Positions 21,601-32,628 of a DNA stretch of 64,000 nt are shown piece after piece (the stretch's first letter is position 1; every line of letters begins with the position of its first letter). The notes beneath the pieces are model-generated. The model searched no databases and was not told the DNA's origin. It worked only from the letters and a program-made list of their open reading frames with translations. Source of the stretch: Melieria omissa (lineage: Eukaryota; Arthropoda; Insecta; Diptera; Ulidiidae); the NCBI GenBank assembly GCA_963971225.1, contig OZ020267.1, forward strand, positions 119,033,891 to 119,097,890. The letters run 5' to 3'. Both the position numbers and the translations under genes were made by a program.

Positions 21601-24600
21601 AGGAGTAAATAGGTAGCAAAAGTCTGTAGCCGATTGATAATTTGTATGGGAAAATGTTTCACTTAGCGCAGTGAAAATTTCATCATTTCTTAGTTTTTGG
21701 AAACATATGCCACAATTATTATCCATGTTAATTTTTACTCGATTGTCGAAGTTTTTATCTACAAAATAATTTGTTGTAATAATTGTTGTAATTACCGCTG
21801 AAATAAAATAATAAAAAATACAGTTTCGTCTGTCTCAGCATGTAGTAGGATTTAATTCATAGAATCCTGTGTATTTTCGAAATTAGTTGTTACACTTGAC
21901 CGAGTACTACTTAAATTTTGTCCCAAAATTGCAAAAGTATTTTCTAGTTTATCTTGGTTAAACAACTTTTTTGTTATAAAACATTTATGCAGGTTATTGC
22001 TTAATTTTATCAGTGATTAAAACAGATTTTAGTTCTAAAAATAAAACTTTAATCATCCATACATTTAACATCTTTCAAATAATTAAAAAAATCTTTACAA
22101 ATTTGTACGACTCATTCAATTGCAAATCCGATCTTGAGAAATTATCCGATTGCCCTATTCATGCAATCAAATATTAGGTCTACTTTTTTTATAAATTTTT
22201 TAGAAACTTTGTAGCGATCATATAAGTGGTCATGCCAACCATATTTTATTTTATTTTCTATGATTTTGCGCACACTACAGTCTGTAATACGTTCAGGAGC
22301 AATATGCGACGTCGTGTAGGCTTGTAGAAGAAGAACAAAAGCCAACCAGAAATTAGAAATCGTTTTACAATTTCAGCTTTTTGCCAGCGCAAAGCTTAGC
22401 GAAATCTTGCAAGCCTTGCAATAATTTCACGCTGCAGTGAGCGCAACACAAAACTACATTCTCGCTTGTAAATCGACGCTCTCACTACATATCGCTCCTT
22501 CGCTGTAAGAATACTTCAATACTTTGCTCACAAGACATGAAAAATTTGTTGATACCTTGAACTGCCTGCAATGGTAAATTTTAAAATTGAATTTTCTCGG
22601 AATGATGTAGTTTTGAGTTATGACGTTCTTGCAGCGAAGGAGCGATATGTAATCTATTAGAGCAGAGCGCGGGTTACAATGTTAGAACCCGCCATACAAA
22701 ATTTTTGCTTGTATGACATGCGCATTCTGTATGTTTATTTTCTTTTGTACAAGTTTGGCTTTGGCACTGAATACGTTCCTCTTTTTGTTTTTCCTTAAAG
22801 AATGTTGCCAAAAATTAAGTTATTACAGTTATGTTTCTTATTCATGAAAGCAGATAAAATGTACTATCTAAAACGTATTTCAAACTTTCTATACATTATT
22901 TTGAAGAAAAAAGTTCAGGCAAAGAAGTAATTTTCTTAAGGTGTACGAGTTTGGCTTTGACTTACTGTATGTTTTTATGCGAAAAATACAATATTCTTAG
23001 CGAAAATTCGGGCACACAAAACGCAATTCAAATCCCCTCTTGTTTGTTTACGTACGACTTGCGCGGCTGCGAGTAAGCTGTCAAAATATTTGCATTTTAT
23101 ATGGCTCCCAATGTTAACATAACATTTCTTTTTAAGACGTTCGTAAACGGCAAAACTGAGTTAACTCAGTTTTGAAAGTAATCTAACTCACTTTGATACA
23201 GCAGTTGTATTGGGATCTGAGGATTTAAATGCGATACTAAATACATTTAAGCGTTAAATACATTTAAGGCCCGGTGGAAATATGCTGTTTCACTCAGCCA
23301 ACGTAAAATATAAACAGGAAATCGAAGCATCTGAAAGCAAACATTTATTTATTTAGTCATTCGGTCTTCAGAAATAATCCTACAGACTAATAAAGAACGT
23401 AAATCTAATTAAAAAATAATGAAATGATAAATTTTGTGTTTACAATTCGCGCTTTAGAGTCAGGCTGACACAGCAGGTGGATTCGCACCTGTTGCTGGAC
23501 AACCGCCAGGCTCTGTTTGGGGCCGTCCCCCGGTCGCTGCAGCTCGCGGTGGTGCTATTGTCCAACCTCAGTCAAGCTGCAGTACGGCTGCCCCACAGCA
23601 ACGTGCTCCTGCCCCGGCAATGCTAGGTCGTGCCACTTCACATGGTCATACTCCAGTAGCAGAAGCTCAAGGTAACATGAACGGGCACTGGCAAATCATG
23701 AACGTGATTATTTAAAACTTTTTAATTTTTCTTTCCCGTCATAGTTGTAAAAGAAGATACTCGTGGTGCAGTGCGAGGAAAGCGTGTCATAACTGAGATA
23801 GTTCGTTCGCGTCCACAAGAATGCGTCACAAAAACTGGGTCGACAGGGCAAAAGGTGATGATTCAGAGCAACTATTTTCGGGTTTTGAAAACACCGAAAT
23901 GGTCCATACATCAGTATCGCGTTGACTTTGCCCCGGATGTAGACATGGTTCGTTTACGACGCGCCTATCTAGCACACCATAAGGCCTTATTCGGCGGTTA
24001 TATTTTTGACGGAACCATCTTGTTTTGCACTAAATATTTTGCTGAGCTAATGCAACACGGACATTTAGAACTCTTAACCAAAAATCGCGAAGGTGAAACC
24101 ATTCAAATCAAAATAAAGCATGTCGGCATAGTAGAGGCGACCGATGTGCAACAACTGCAGGTCCTTAATTTAATTTTGCGTCGCTGCATGGAAGGCCTGA
24201 ATTTGCAGCTTGTTGGCCGCAGTTTCTTTGATCCCATTGCAAAAGTAAACCACATAAAGCAAGTCAAAATAAGCGATTTAAACTAAATACATTATTTTTT
24301 AGATTACGCTAAACAGTTTTCGGCTGGAGCTTTGGCCTGGCTATCAGACGTCTATTCGCCAGCATGAACAAGACATCTTGCTGTGTGCTGAAATTGCCCA
24401 CAAAGTAATGCGCACAGAATCAGTGTACAACATACTCTCACAATGTACACACGGAAGCAAAGACTTTCAAAGCGCATTCAAACGGGAAGTTGTCGGTGAG
24501 TAAAACCTGCTACATGTATGAAATGCGTCGATCTGGGTATATTTATGTTTACCTACCTATGTATGCGTGCAGGGCCACACCCAACAATCGTATTGAAAAC

Positions 24601-27600
24601 GTATTACCACTGAGCATTTTTTAGAAATGTCTCGCGCGCCAAACCTTGCCTATTTTGTTTATAGTACTGAACATTGGGTTGCTTGAATAAAAACATTGGA
24701 ACGCCAAGTGTTGTGTCCAACGTTCATGAAATTTTACCAGTGCAGTGAAACGGAACACCCAGGTGACAATCCTATACTAAATTTTTATGCTGCCGGATCA
24801 ATAATACATACGATATCACCATGCAACAACCAGTCTATCAATATATATAAAAATGAATGTTTGTTAGACACACTACACCTTTTCAAGTTCGATTTCAGAA
24901 AGTGTAAAAACAATTTCAGAAAGCTTAAAAGCAATTTCAGAAGGCGTAAATTCAATTTTAAAAATACAAATTTAATTTCAGAAAGCGTAAAGTAATTTCA
25001 GAAAGCGTAAATTCAATTTCAGAAATACAAATTTAATTTCAGAAAGCGTAAAAGCAATTTCAGAAATACCCCACTTCCACTCGTAGGCCAGAATGGCCCA
25101 TTGTGAATTGCTTCTTATGGTTTTGTGGAGCTAACCAACAGTCTCCAGTTTCTGTTCGACCTCTTAATGAAGGATACAGATTCTAGATGTCAACTTTCGC
25201 CGCGCAAGTCAGGTCTGTCAGGAATCTTGACCCCAAGGTGCGGAGTCGGCGTTCCTGCAGAGCTTGGCAGTGACAGTGAGTTCTCTGTCACGGATAAGTT
25301 CAGAAGCTTTCCAAATTGCAAAGATCTCTCCTTGGAAAATACTGCAGAGGTCCGGCAATCTGGATGACTTGTGGGTCTGCAACATGCAGGAATCCAGTTG
25401 ATATCTCATAACCGGCTTCGCGAATAAGAATTCTGGAGTGTCCATAAGCGTGTTGCATCCACAAGTTGGCCTCCCTCATACTGAGGGGGGTGGGGGTGCT
25501 TTTGACAGTGCCTGCTGCCGCTTATCTTTTCACCTTCATAAGTTGCGTTACCAGGGTATTGGTGCCCGTAGCCAGCGACCAGACAATGGCTTCGTAACTT
25601 AAAATCGGCCGTATAATCGCGGTATACATCCATTGAACGATAGTGGACTGGAATCCCACTTTCATTTACTGAAACAATAAAGGGTTTCTTTTCTACACAT
25701 TATATCCTAATAATTACAAATTTGAAGTAACTATTACTTCCTACCCAAAAACCCGATAACGCAATACGTGTGCTTCTGACAATTTTTTAATGTACTTACA
25801 GGCATGATAGTGCTTACGGATTACAACAATAAAACTTATCGCGTGGATGACGTAGACTTCAAGTCTTCGCCAATTTCAAAATTTTCTACAAAGGAAGGTG
25901 AAATATCCTACGTCGAATATTACAAGAAGGTAAGAAGAATTGCGCTTGAGTTGACAGCAGTAATTACAAGCGCACTTTTTAGCGATACAACATAAACATC
26001 CGTGATCAGAACCAACCACTGCTCGTGTCGCGGCCAACTGAGAGAAATATACGAGGCGGTCAGGACGAGTTTATAATGTTGATTCCAGAGATATCTCGTG
26101 CTACAGGCATGACAGACGCAATGCGTAGCGATTTTAAGTAAGTTTCAGGATGTGACTTCATCTCCGTTTGTCAAAACGCTTTTTTTTTTAGGCTGATGAA
26201 AGCTATGAGCGAATACACACGTCTACCTCCAGAGCGTCGAATTGAGCGTTTGCGTGTATTTAATAATCGCCTAAAGCAAGCACAGGCCAGTGTCGAAGTG
26301 CTTAAGTCATGGAATATTGAGTTGGATGCTAATTTGGTTGAAGTACCTGGTCGCATTTTACCGGCATGCAGAATAGTTTTTGGTGACCAACGCCGCTACC
26401 CCTGCGACGAGCGTGCTGATTGGACGCGTGAATTTCGCAATGGGTCCATGTATAAACAATGTGACATAAAGCGTTGGCAGGTGATCTTGCCGAAGCGCAG
26501 CGTTCGTGAAGTGCAGGACTTTGTACTGATGTGCATTAAGGCGGCGCGGGGTATGCGAATGACTATTGCTGAGCCCACATAGTAAGTTTATCTCCAAGTT
26601 GTAAATCTATGCATTTTTCACATCCATGGCCAACGGCTAAATCCCCAATATCCAGATAGGGTTTCGATTACATTATATCGAAGTCATATGCCATGCTGGG
26701 CTTTGTTCGACGGAACTGCACTGCGTTCTCGGACCCATATACTTTTAAATTGCTATTTACGGCCTTTGTACGCTCTAGACTGGAATACGCTTCCTTCATT
26801 TGGAGATCTTATCAGGCTACCCATATCAATCGGATTGAGCGTATTCAAAAGGTCTTCATAAAGTTCGCACTGCGATCATTACATTTTACCGAGCCGTTGC
26901 CCTCATATGAGTCTCGTTGTATGTTGCTGAACCTCAAGTCTCTACACTCGAGGCGAACGTTTTTGGCCTGTTCTTTCGTGCTAAATATCCTATATGGGGA
27001 AATTGATTGTCCTGCACTTCTCTCTAAAATCGGATTTAATGTTCCAATCCGGAACTTGCGGCATGCGAACACCTTTCTAATTGCTTTTTGCCGGTCGAAC
27101 TATGCTCGGCAGGCTCCGCTTGCGCGAGCCCTGTCGGAGTTGAACGAATTCTCAGATCTCGATGTCGCTCTGCCAAAGAACGTCGTCCTCACTAAATTAA
27201 GATCTTTTTTATAATTACCATTACCAATTACTCTTAATGTTATCTCTTAGTCAGTAAGTCTTATTGTACATTTGGCTAAATAAATAAATAAATAGCCAGG
27301 CCGACAATTGATGTGTTAAGCCCATATGAATTCACAACATGTTACCATTAAAGACTGAAATTAGCTTTGACAATTTAATTTTTTTTAATACAGTATTCGA
27401 TTACTTCGATTTTAATACTCATCGTAATTTCATTTGCAGCCAACTAATGCCTGACGACCGTAACGGTTCTTACTCCCAAGCCATTGATACTGCAGCTGCA
27501 CAGGATCCGCAGATTCTAATGCTGGTTTTACCAAATGTGAACGAAGAAAAGTATGTAAAAACAATATTCTTTAATTGGGGTCTGTACTTACACTTGTTCC

Positions 27601-28508
27601 GTTTCAGATATGGATGCATTAAGAAGAAGTGCTGCGTGGATCGCCCAGTGCCTTCACAGGTGGTGACGCTGAGAACTATTGCTCCGCGAGGTGATAAAGC
27701 TTCAGGATTAATGTCGATTGCTACGAAAGTTGTTATCCAGATGAATGCCAAGTTAATGGGAGCTCCGTGGATGGTAGAAATGCCCATAGGCGGTCTCATG
27801 ACTGTGGGTTTCGATGTTTGCCACTCGGCCAAAGAAAAAAATAAGTCCTATGGTGCCCTGGTAGCGACTATGGATTTAAAAACATCTCCGCGCTACTATT
27901 CCGCAGTCACACAGCATATGAAGGGGCAGGAGTTGTCGAATGAAATTTCGATGAACATGACTTACGCCTTGAAAGCCTACAGAGACGAACACGGTTGTCT
28001 ACCTCAGCGTATTTTGTTCTATCGTGATGGCGTAGGCGATGGGCAGCTACATCAGGTTGTTAGCACGGAAGTGCAGTCTCTGAGGGAGAAACTCAATGAG
28101 ATTTACAAAAATGCTGGTGCTCCGAACGGTTACCGCTTGGCATTTATTGTGGTGTCTAAACGCATCAACACACGCTACTTTATTAACAAACGAAACCCAC
28201 CGCCTGGTACTGTTGTGGACGATGTTATAACATTACCGGAACGCTATGACTTTTTCTTAGTGTCGCAGTCAGTGCGCCAGGGAACGGTTTCTCCTACCAG
28301 CTACAATGTCATTTATGACAATATGGGATTAGATGCTGATAAAATTCAGATGCTCACCTACAAGATGACGCATTTGTATTATAATTGGTCTGGTACCTGC
28401 CGCGTCCCGGCCGTCTGCCAGTACGCGCACAAATTAGCATTCTTGGTGGCTGAAAGTATCCATCGTGTTCCAAACAATGCCTTGGAAAGACAGTTGTACT
28501 TCCTTTGA
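18620..28508 (+). CDS. aub: Aubergine, PIWI-clade Argonaute
   Basis: The coding exons are 18620-18724, 23464-23671, 23745-24244, 24303-24495, 25802-25929, 25983-26137, 26192-26581, 27440-27550 and 27608-28508. All junctions are GT-AG and in phase, giving 896 residues. Aubergine is the germline piRNA-guided slicer that cuts transposon transcripts in the ping-pong cycle in nuage. The N-terminus has Arg-Gly sites for dimethylarginine/Tudor binding ([10 protein letters not shown], residues 8-17). PAZ is at about 290-400, MID at about 440-600 (5'-phosphate pocket motif YGCIKKKC at 598-605) and PIWI from about 610. Catalytic Asp666 (FDVCHS), Asp737 (YRDGVGDG) and His871 (YAHK) are present, with the likely fourth residue Glu705. 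It ends RQLYFL, as in Aub rather than Piwi (YYL). Intron 1 is 4.7 kb and transposon-filled. Aub versus Piwi is judged from motifs such as DVCHS and the C-terminus. Confidence 0.93.
19340..19858. mobile_element. TTAA-flanked MITE inside the Tc1 left arm
   Basis: The ends CCCTTTCGGT and ACCGAAAGGG are inverted with TTAA on both sides (19336-19339 and 19859-19862). The right arm of the host Tc1 element lacks it, so it inserted after the Tc1. Confidence 0.8.
20170..20432 (-). pseudogene. Tc1 transposase fragment
   Basis: On the minus strand, [18 protein letters not shown] carries the Tc1 'W..V.(F/W)(S/T)DES.(F/I)' segment with the second catalytic Asp. A frameshift follows at PKC, and a second frame then gives [20 protein letters not shown], the next conserved block. 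The rest is missing, so it is inactive. Confidence 0.8.
20706..20945 (-). mobile_element. tRNA-derived SINE, copy C (5'-truncated)
   Basis: The body and 3' part match the other copies ('GACTGGCACGACAGCCCG', 'GGCAAGTTGGGAGCTTTTCC', 'TCTCAGAGGTTTGCCATTTC'), but the tRNA-like head is unrecognisable. It is inserted in the Tc1 element in aub intron 1. Confidence 0.7.
22486..22651. repeat. Short inverted repeat in aub intron 1
   Basis: TACATATCGCTCCTTCGCTG at the left is matched by CAGCGAAGGAGCGATATGTA at the right, with a 126-base spacer. It may be a tiny MITE. The flanks give no clear duplication. Confidence 0.6.
24893..25068 (+). repeat. Degenerate tandem repeat, about 21-bp unit, aub intron 4
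   Basis: The unit AATTTCAGAAAGCGTAAAAGC recurs about eight times with variants (AATTTCAGAAATACAAATTT). It is intronic and not coding. Confidence 0.75.
25069..25660 (-). mobile_element. Non-LTR retrotransposon fragments in aub intron 4
   Basis: The minus strand near 25655-25530 reads [20 protein letters not shown] then IVW, the thumb-region motif of R1/Jockey-like reverse transcriptases ('RWMYTAIVRPI..YGA.VWW'). The part at 25075-25290 is a repeat shared with 29815-30040 (blocks 'TTCGACCTCTT', 'CTTGACCCCA', 'CGGAG'). Both are broken by stops. Confidence 0.6.
26640..27297 (+). mobile_element. 3' end of a Jockey/CR1-like LINE in aub intron 7
   Basis: Frame 26693-27214 gives [12 protein letters not shown], then [13 protein letters not shown] and [15 protein letters not shown], the C-terminal end of LINE ORF2 after the RT core. 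It ends with an (AAAT)n tail at 27278-27293, so the 3' end is intact and the 5' end truncated. It is in sense with aub, 140 bases upstream of exon 8. About 170 codons are uninterrupted, which suggests a rather young insert. Confidence 0.8.
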
Positions 28509-29334
28509 ACAAGCATCGTATGTTTGACTTTAAATTTTTTATTTGGTTTATTAATATAATCTCTACTTGAATAACATATACATTTAATCGTTTAACAAAT
28601 GAACATAGCGCAGATACCTCCCTCGAATGCGAAGCATTGTATTTGTTCTGGCTGGGAAACGAAATTTTGAAGTTAATGCTGATGAAACTATTCCACTATC
28701 AAACAATTTACTATACAATTTTAATTGTAATTGAAATTTTCCTGCGGTTGAATTCGCCAATTTGTTTTTCATTAATTGTTCGTTCACTAATATTTTTAGT
28801 TATATTTTTTTATTGGAATGATTGACTTACGTTTGATACAAAATGAAATGTAACTGTTTTTATTATTAAATGTCACTACATATTTTTTAACTTGAAGTTT
28901 TTTTGTAATGATGAAAGTTAAAAGAAATAAATAACTTGCATTAAAATAAGACAGGCAGGTTTAGCGACCATTGGCGAAACGGAGAAATGCTTATTCAGTT
29001 TTCGTTTACAGAAACTAAACGGAATTTAAAGTTTCTGGTTCACTTGTGGTTTGCGAATGTGTTTTGTGTAAGAACATTTATAAAGAACATTTATAATAAG
29101 AACACGCATGTGGCACAAAAGTGTTTTCGGCTGCTATGATGCGAGGGGGAAGAGCGAAGCGTAGGCATTTGGGCATGTTACAGTGTGGTTCATAAAGCAA
29201 ATTCGCCTTAATTCGTTACGGTATATAATAACGGTACCAATCAAATGGTAAATTTTAAACTACATATAAATATTTATTGCGCGGTGTAATAAGTATTTTA
29301 TTTTTGTGCTTAACTTCGAAATAGGAGCACTTTA
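28509..29334. other. aub 3' UTR and downstream flank
   Basis: AT-rich. The nearest AATAAA after the aub stop is at 28926-28931, about 420 bases downstream. No other gene is seen. Short ORFs here are chance. Confidence 0.45.
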
Positions 29335-29790
29335 CAAACCACTGAAGCTCGTATCCAAAAACGGCTAGTTTGGGCAATGGAAAACTTTGATCGGGATTGG
29401 AGTACAGTTGTATTCAGTTGAGTCCACTTTCGTTGTTTCGAATATCTGGAGAAAAACTTGGATTGCTAAAGGCCAAAAATTTGTTCAGCGGACCGTTAAG
29501 TACCCAACAAAGGCCCATGTTTATGGATGCTTTTTAGAAAAAGGATTTGGGACTTTCTTTAACTTTAACTCAAAAAATCTAGACGCCAAATTTATGATCA
29601 AAATTTGTGAAAAATATTTGCAAAATTCTGCTGCAAAACTTTACGGGCCGGATACAAGTCATTGAATTCTACAAGGACATAATCCAAAACACCGTAGTCG
29701 CCTATGTACATCTTGAGAAAAGATATACAACAGCTAGATTGACCTGCCCAAAGTTGCGATGCAAATCCAATTGAAAATGTATGGGCTAGG
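29335..29790 (+). pseudogene. Tc1-like transposase fragment
   Basis: Two frames give RIQKRLVWAMENFDRDWS and then VESTFVV, KTWIAKGQKFVQRTVKYPTK, VHVYGCF-type sequence (here AHVYGCFLEKGFGTFF) and, after a frameshift, NPKHRSRLCTS. The DES Asp is replaced (VEST) and stops occur, so it is dead. It is unrelated at sequence level to the Tc1 in aub intron 1. Confidence 0.75.
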
Positions 29791-29804
29791 TAGGTAAGAA
29801 AGCG

Positions 29805-30050
29805 TGTGTGCGACCCAGAGGCCGCACTCCACTATGAGGCCAAAATGGACCATTGTGCATCCCTTCTTGGAAGGTTCTAGAGCTGACCAGTGGCTCTCAG
29901 TCTGGGGAAAACCAATTCGACCTCTTGGTGAAGGAAAGTAGATTCGAAATTTCAACTGTCGCGCAAGCCAAGTCTGCCAGGACCCTTGACCCCAGGGTAC
30001 GGAGACAGCATTCCTGCAGAGCCGGGCAGTGGCACAGTTGAAGCGGCGGT
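29805..30050 (+). repeat. Dispersed repeat shared with aub intron 4
   Basis: 'CCACTATGAGGCCAAAATGG', 'AATTCGACCTCTTGGTGAAG' and 'CCTTGACCCCAGGGTACGGA' align with 25070-25290. It is probably an untranslated or ORF1 part of a non-LTR element. Confidence 0.55.
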
Positions 30051-30299
30051 CGAATGGTATGTATTAATAAATGTATGTAATTATTTATTTATTAACTGCA
30101 GGCGAAGTCAAGATATTGCGTCAGGCTCCAAACAGTTTCGACAGAAGTCTGTCAACAAGTTGAAGTTCATCTTTAGGTGCACCAATATTTTTTTATTCGC
30201 GATGAATTTTTGTTGTTTTAATAATATTTTTAATATAAAACTAGTATTTAAAAATTGCATTGTTTTATTTTGCTTTATGAAATTCAACTGAAAAAAGCG

Positions 30300-30480
30300 C
30301 GTACTTAAGTACATATCACATATCTAATGCTACACATAAGTAAAAAGGTATGAGAAAGGCCTTTCATTTAATACCCATATCGCGTAAATTGATTGAGTTA
30401 TTCTAATAAAAACTTTGAACTTTGATCCCAAGCCACGCCTTTTGTGGGCATTTCCCAGGCAAAGTTTTTAGTTCCTTGGA
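30300..30480. repeat. Half copy of the CACGATATGGGTATC foldback family
   Basis: The sequence ATACCCATATCGCGTAAATT, TTGATTGAGTTATTCTAA and GCCACGCCTTTTGTGGGC matches the right arm of 56957-57228. The left arm is missing. Confidence 0.65.
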
Positions 30481-30509
30481 TTCAGGAGCCAAACCTTTAT
30501 GTAAAAGTA

Positions 30510-32201
30510 TAGGGGAATTCTTTGTAAGGTGCCACCCCATAGCTTTTTTGCGCAAAACTCGTTAGAAAATTAACGTATCGCCAATTTTAACATACCGTTG
30601 GAAAGAGGATTTAAAGAGCTATGATCCAAGGTAACACTTCATTTGAATTTTTCGTAAATACGAATTTTACAGCCAATTTCCCAAAGTGTTCAAAATTGAC
30701 ACCCTAAAATGTTTTAATGTAAAGTGCCACCCCCTAAAAAACCGCTAAAAACGTAGAAATCTCAAGTAAAAATTCATGATTTTGAAAATTTACGAAAGAT
30801 TATTGAATTTAATTTGAATTGAATAGAAAATGACTGAAATCAAACCGAAATTGAATGGTAACGAATAAAACGAGTAATTGTATGAAAATTAATAAACAAA
30901 GCTGAACTAATTTATTCCTCATGATAGGATTAGAGAAAAATTGACTAAGAACACTTTAAATTCATTGTAATGACGATTCCGAGCAATGAAAAGTAATTTT
31001 ACCGATATAAGATAACAAAACAATAAAAAAGAGGGGTGGAACCTTACAAAGAAAAAAGGTGGCACTTTACATTTTTATGCTATTTTGGAAATCATTGTAT
31101 AAATTTGTTCCTTTTAGGATATGTTCGGATATCATTTCGGATTATGAAAAACCATTAAAAATTAAGTCCAACACTGATATTTACCTTAGTTTTTTATAAG
31201 TTTTTGGTTACTTTTTCACCGCAAGAAAAACCTTCTGTTTTCATTTTTATGTTTTTTCTTAACCAAATTTGACACTTTTATTTACCCAGACCACGTTATT
31301 GCGCATAGAGTCCGACCGATTAATCGGCATCGGCTAGTATCGGCCAATAAAATTGGTATCGGCATCGGCTTGTATCGGCATCGGCCAAAAAAAAAAGAAT
31401 CGGCATCGGCTTCGGCCTTTTTTGGCCGATGCCACATCGGCTTTTTTTGGCCGATGCCACATCGGTTTTTTTGGTCGATTTTACGATTTTCGATTTTTTA
31501 ATACGATTTTATTTGCAGCTGAATCGCACTGTCTTCCTTTTTCATATCTCGCTTTGTATATTTATTACATTTTTATTATACGTTACAAACCAGTGTTGCC
31601 TGATTAGGGGGTTTCTCCTTAGATTTGTTTGGATTTTATGACAAATACTTAAGGGGACAATAATTTTCAGATATTTTTAATCTATTTTTGCTACATCAAC
31701 ACCTTGTTCAGCTATATTGGCTATTGGGTCTTTTGTTAATTGCTTGTGCCAAATAGAATGAGCAATTTTCATGAGATATTAATTTTGAATTCTGAATTTT
31801 CTTGTAATTTTATTTAGTTTTTAGTTGTTTATTTTCTCGTTTTCGTTTGTTAATTTGTGATAAATGTGATGAAATGTATTATATATGTAATAGTTCCTTT
31901 TGTTGTTTTATAAAATAAGCTGTGTTTTTGATTGAATTCATTCGTGTTTTTTTTTCTATGGAATCGGCATCGGCATCGGCCGATTTTCGGCCTTTTGACC
32001 GATTAATCGGCATCGGCTGATAATTGGCCGATGCCGGTCGGACTCTAATTGCGCATGTTCCCTCAAAAACCACATTAAAATTGATGTTGACATATATAGC
32101 TTAAATGACAATAGGAATTTTTTTTCTTGGATTGCTGGAACGTCGAAATCGAGCAGGGCTGGCACCTTACAAAGAGTGGCACCTTACAAAGAATTCCCCT
32201 A
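30510..32201. mobile_element. TAGGGG family element, full length, with nested hAT-like MITE
   Basis: The ends TAGGGGAATTCTTTGTAAGG and CCTTACAAAGAATTCCCCTA are exact inverts. The motif GTAAGGTGCCACC, in either orientation, occurs near 30526, 30718, 31032, 31059, 32161 and 32179. The family also occurs at 8036-9233 and 12493-13408. There is no transposase. Subtracting the insert 31306-32047, the element is about 950 bp. The superfamily is unknown. Confidence 0.75.
31306..32047. mobile_element. hAT-like MITE with CGGCAT repeats, TSD ATTGCGCA
   Basis: It starts TAGAGTCCGACCGATTAATC and ends GGTCGGACTCTA, with ATTGCGCA on both sides (31298-31305 and 32048-32055). Both inner ends are built from repeated CGGCATCGGC. 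The organisation matches the GGTTTCGG element at 2068. Confidence 0.9.
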
Positions 32202-32628
32202 CTTATCTATTTTTTCACGAGGGTTCGCTATACTGCACTTATGCCCCCGATTCTTTGAACCTTGGCTTTAAAACTCCTTTTTCGGAAATCACGGCGTACA
32301 GCATGTCTATTGTTTCGATTTTACACTATTGTCAGTTGCAGAGGCATCGCCTTTATAAAAACGGTGGTTTCCAAGTTATTGCGGCTCACTTAGTAAAAAA
32401 TAACTTTTCTCATTCAAACCAAGGGATTTTTTACCATCCAGTGACATTTTCGTTTAGCTGTCAAAATGTGTGTTCCTGAATATTTGAAGCTCTGCTCTTC
32501 TTGCGAAATCTTATGTTGAGTTTTCTAAGCGTTTTGCAGATAAAAGTGTGATGATAACTAAACTCTTTGGCTGTGCCCAATTGGATGAGCTTATTGTTAT
32601 TGTTGAATTCTGCTTTAGTTCTTTCAAT

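Larger units (their letters stand above)
19180..22967 (-). mobile_element. Degenerate Tc1-like transposon in aub intron 1
   Basis: Long inverted ends (about 230 bases) begin GTCAAAGCCAAA(T/C)TCGTAC close to a TA on each side (19178-19179 and 22968-22969). The left arm is 19180-19933 once the 519-bp insert is removed; the right arm is about 22735-22967. The body contains a Tc1 transposase relic (20432-20170), a SINE (20706-20945), and about 1.7 kb of unassigned sequence. Everything sits between aub exons 1 and 2. Confidence 0.8.

Noticed and set aside
24245..24286. aub exon 3 reading through to a stop at 24286
   Set aside because: The donor at 24245 (GCAAAA|gtaaac) joins in phase to [15 protein letters not shown], which continues the Piwi protein; the read-through tail is intronic.
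25125..25367. Overlapping 75-80 codon ORFs on both strands in aub intron 4
   Set aside because: They lie in a repeat shared with 29805-30050 and are broken relative to that copy.
27339..27439. aub exon 8 starting upstream at the ATG at 27339
   Set aside because: The frame is open, but ttgcag at 27434-27439 is a good acceptor, and the peptide upstream of it ([12 protein letters not shown]...) is not Aub-like; it is intron 7.
27470..27832. 120-codon minus-strand ORF
   Set aside because: It lies antisense to aub exons 8 and 9 and mirrors their codon structure; it is a shadow frame.
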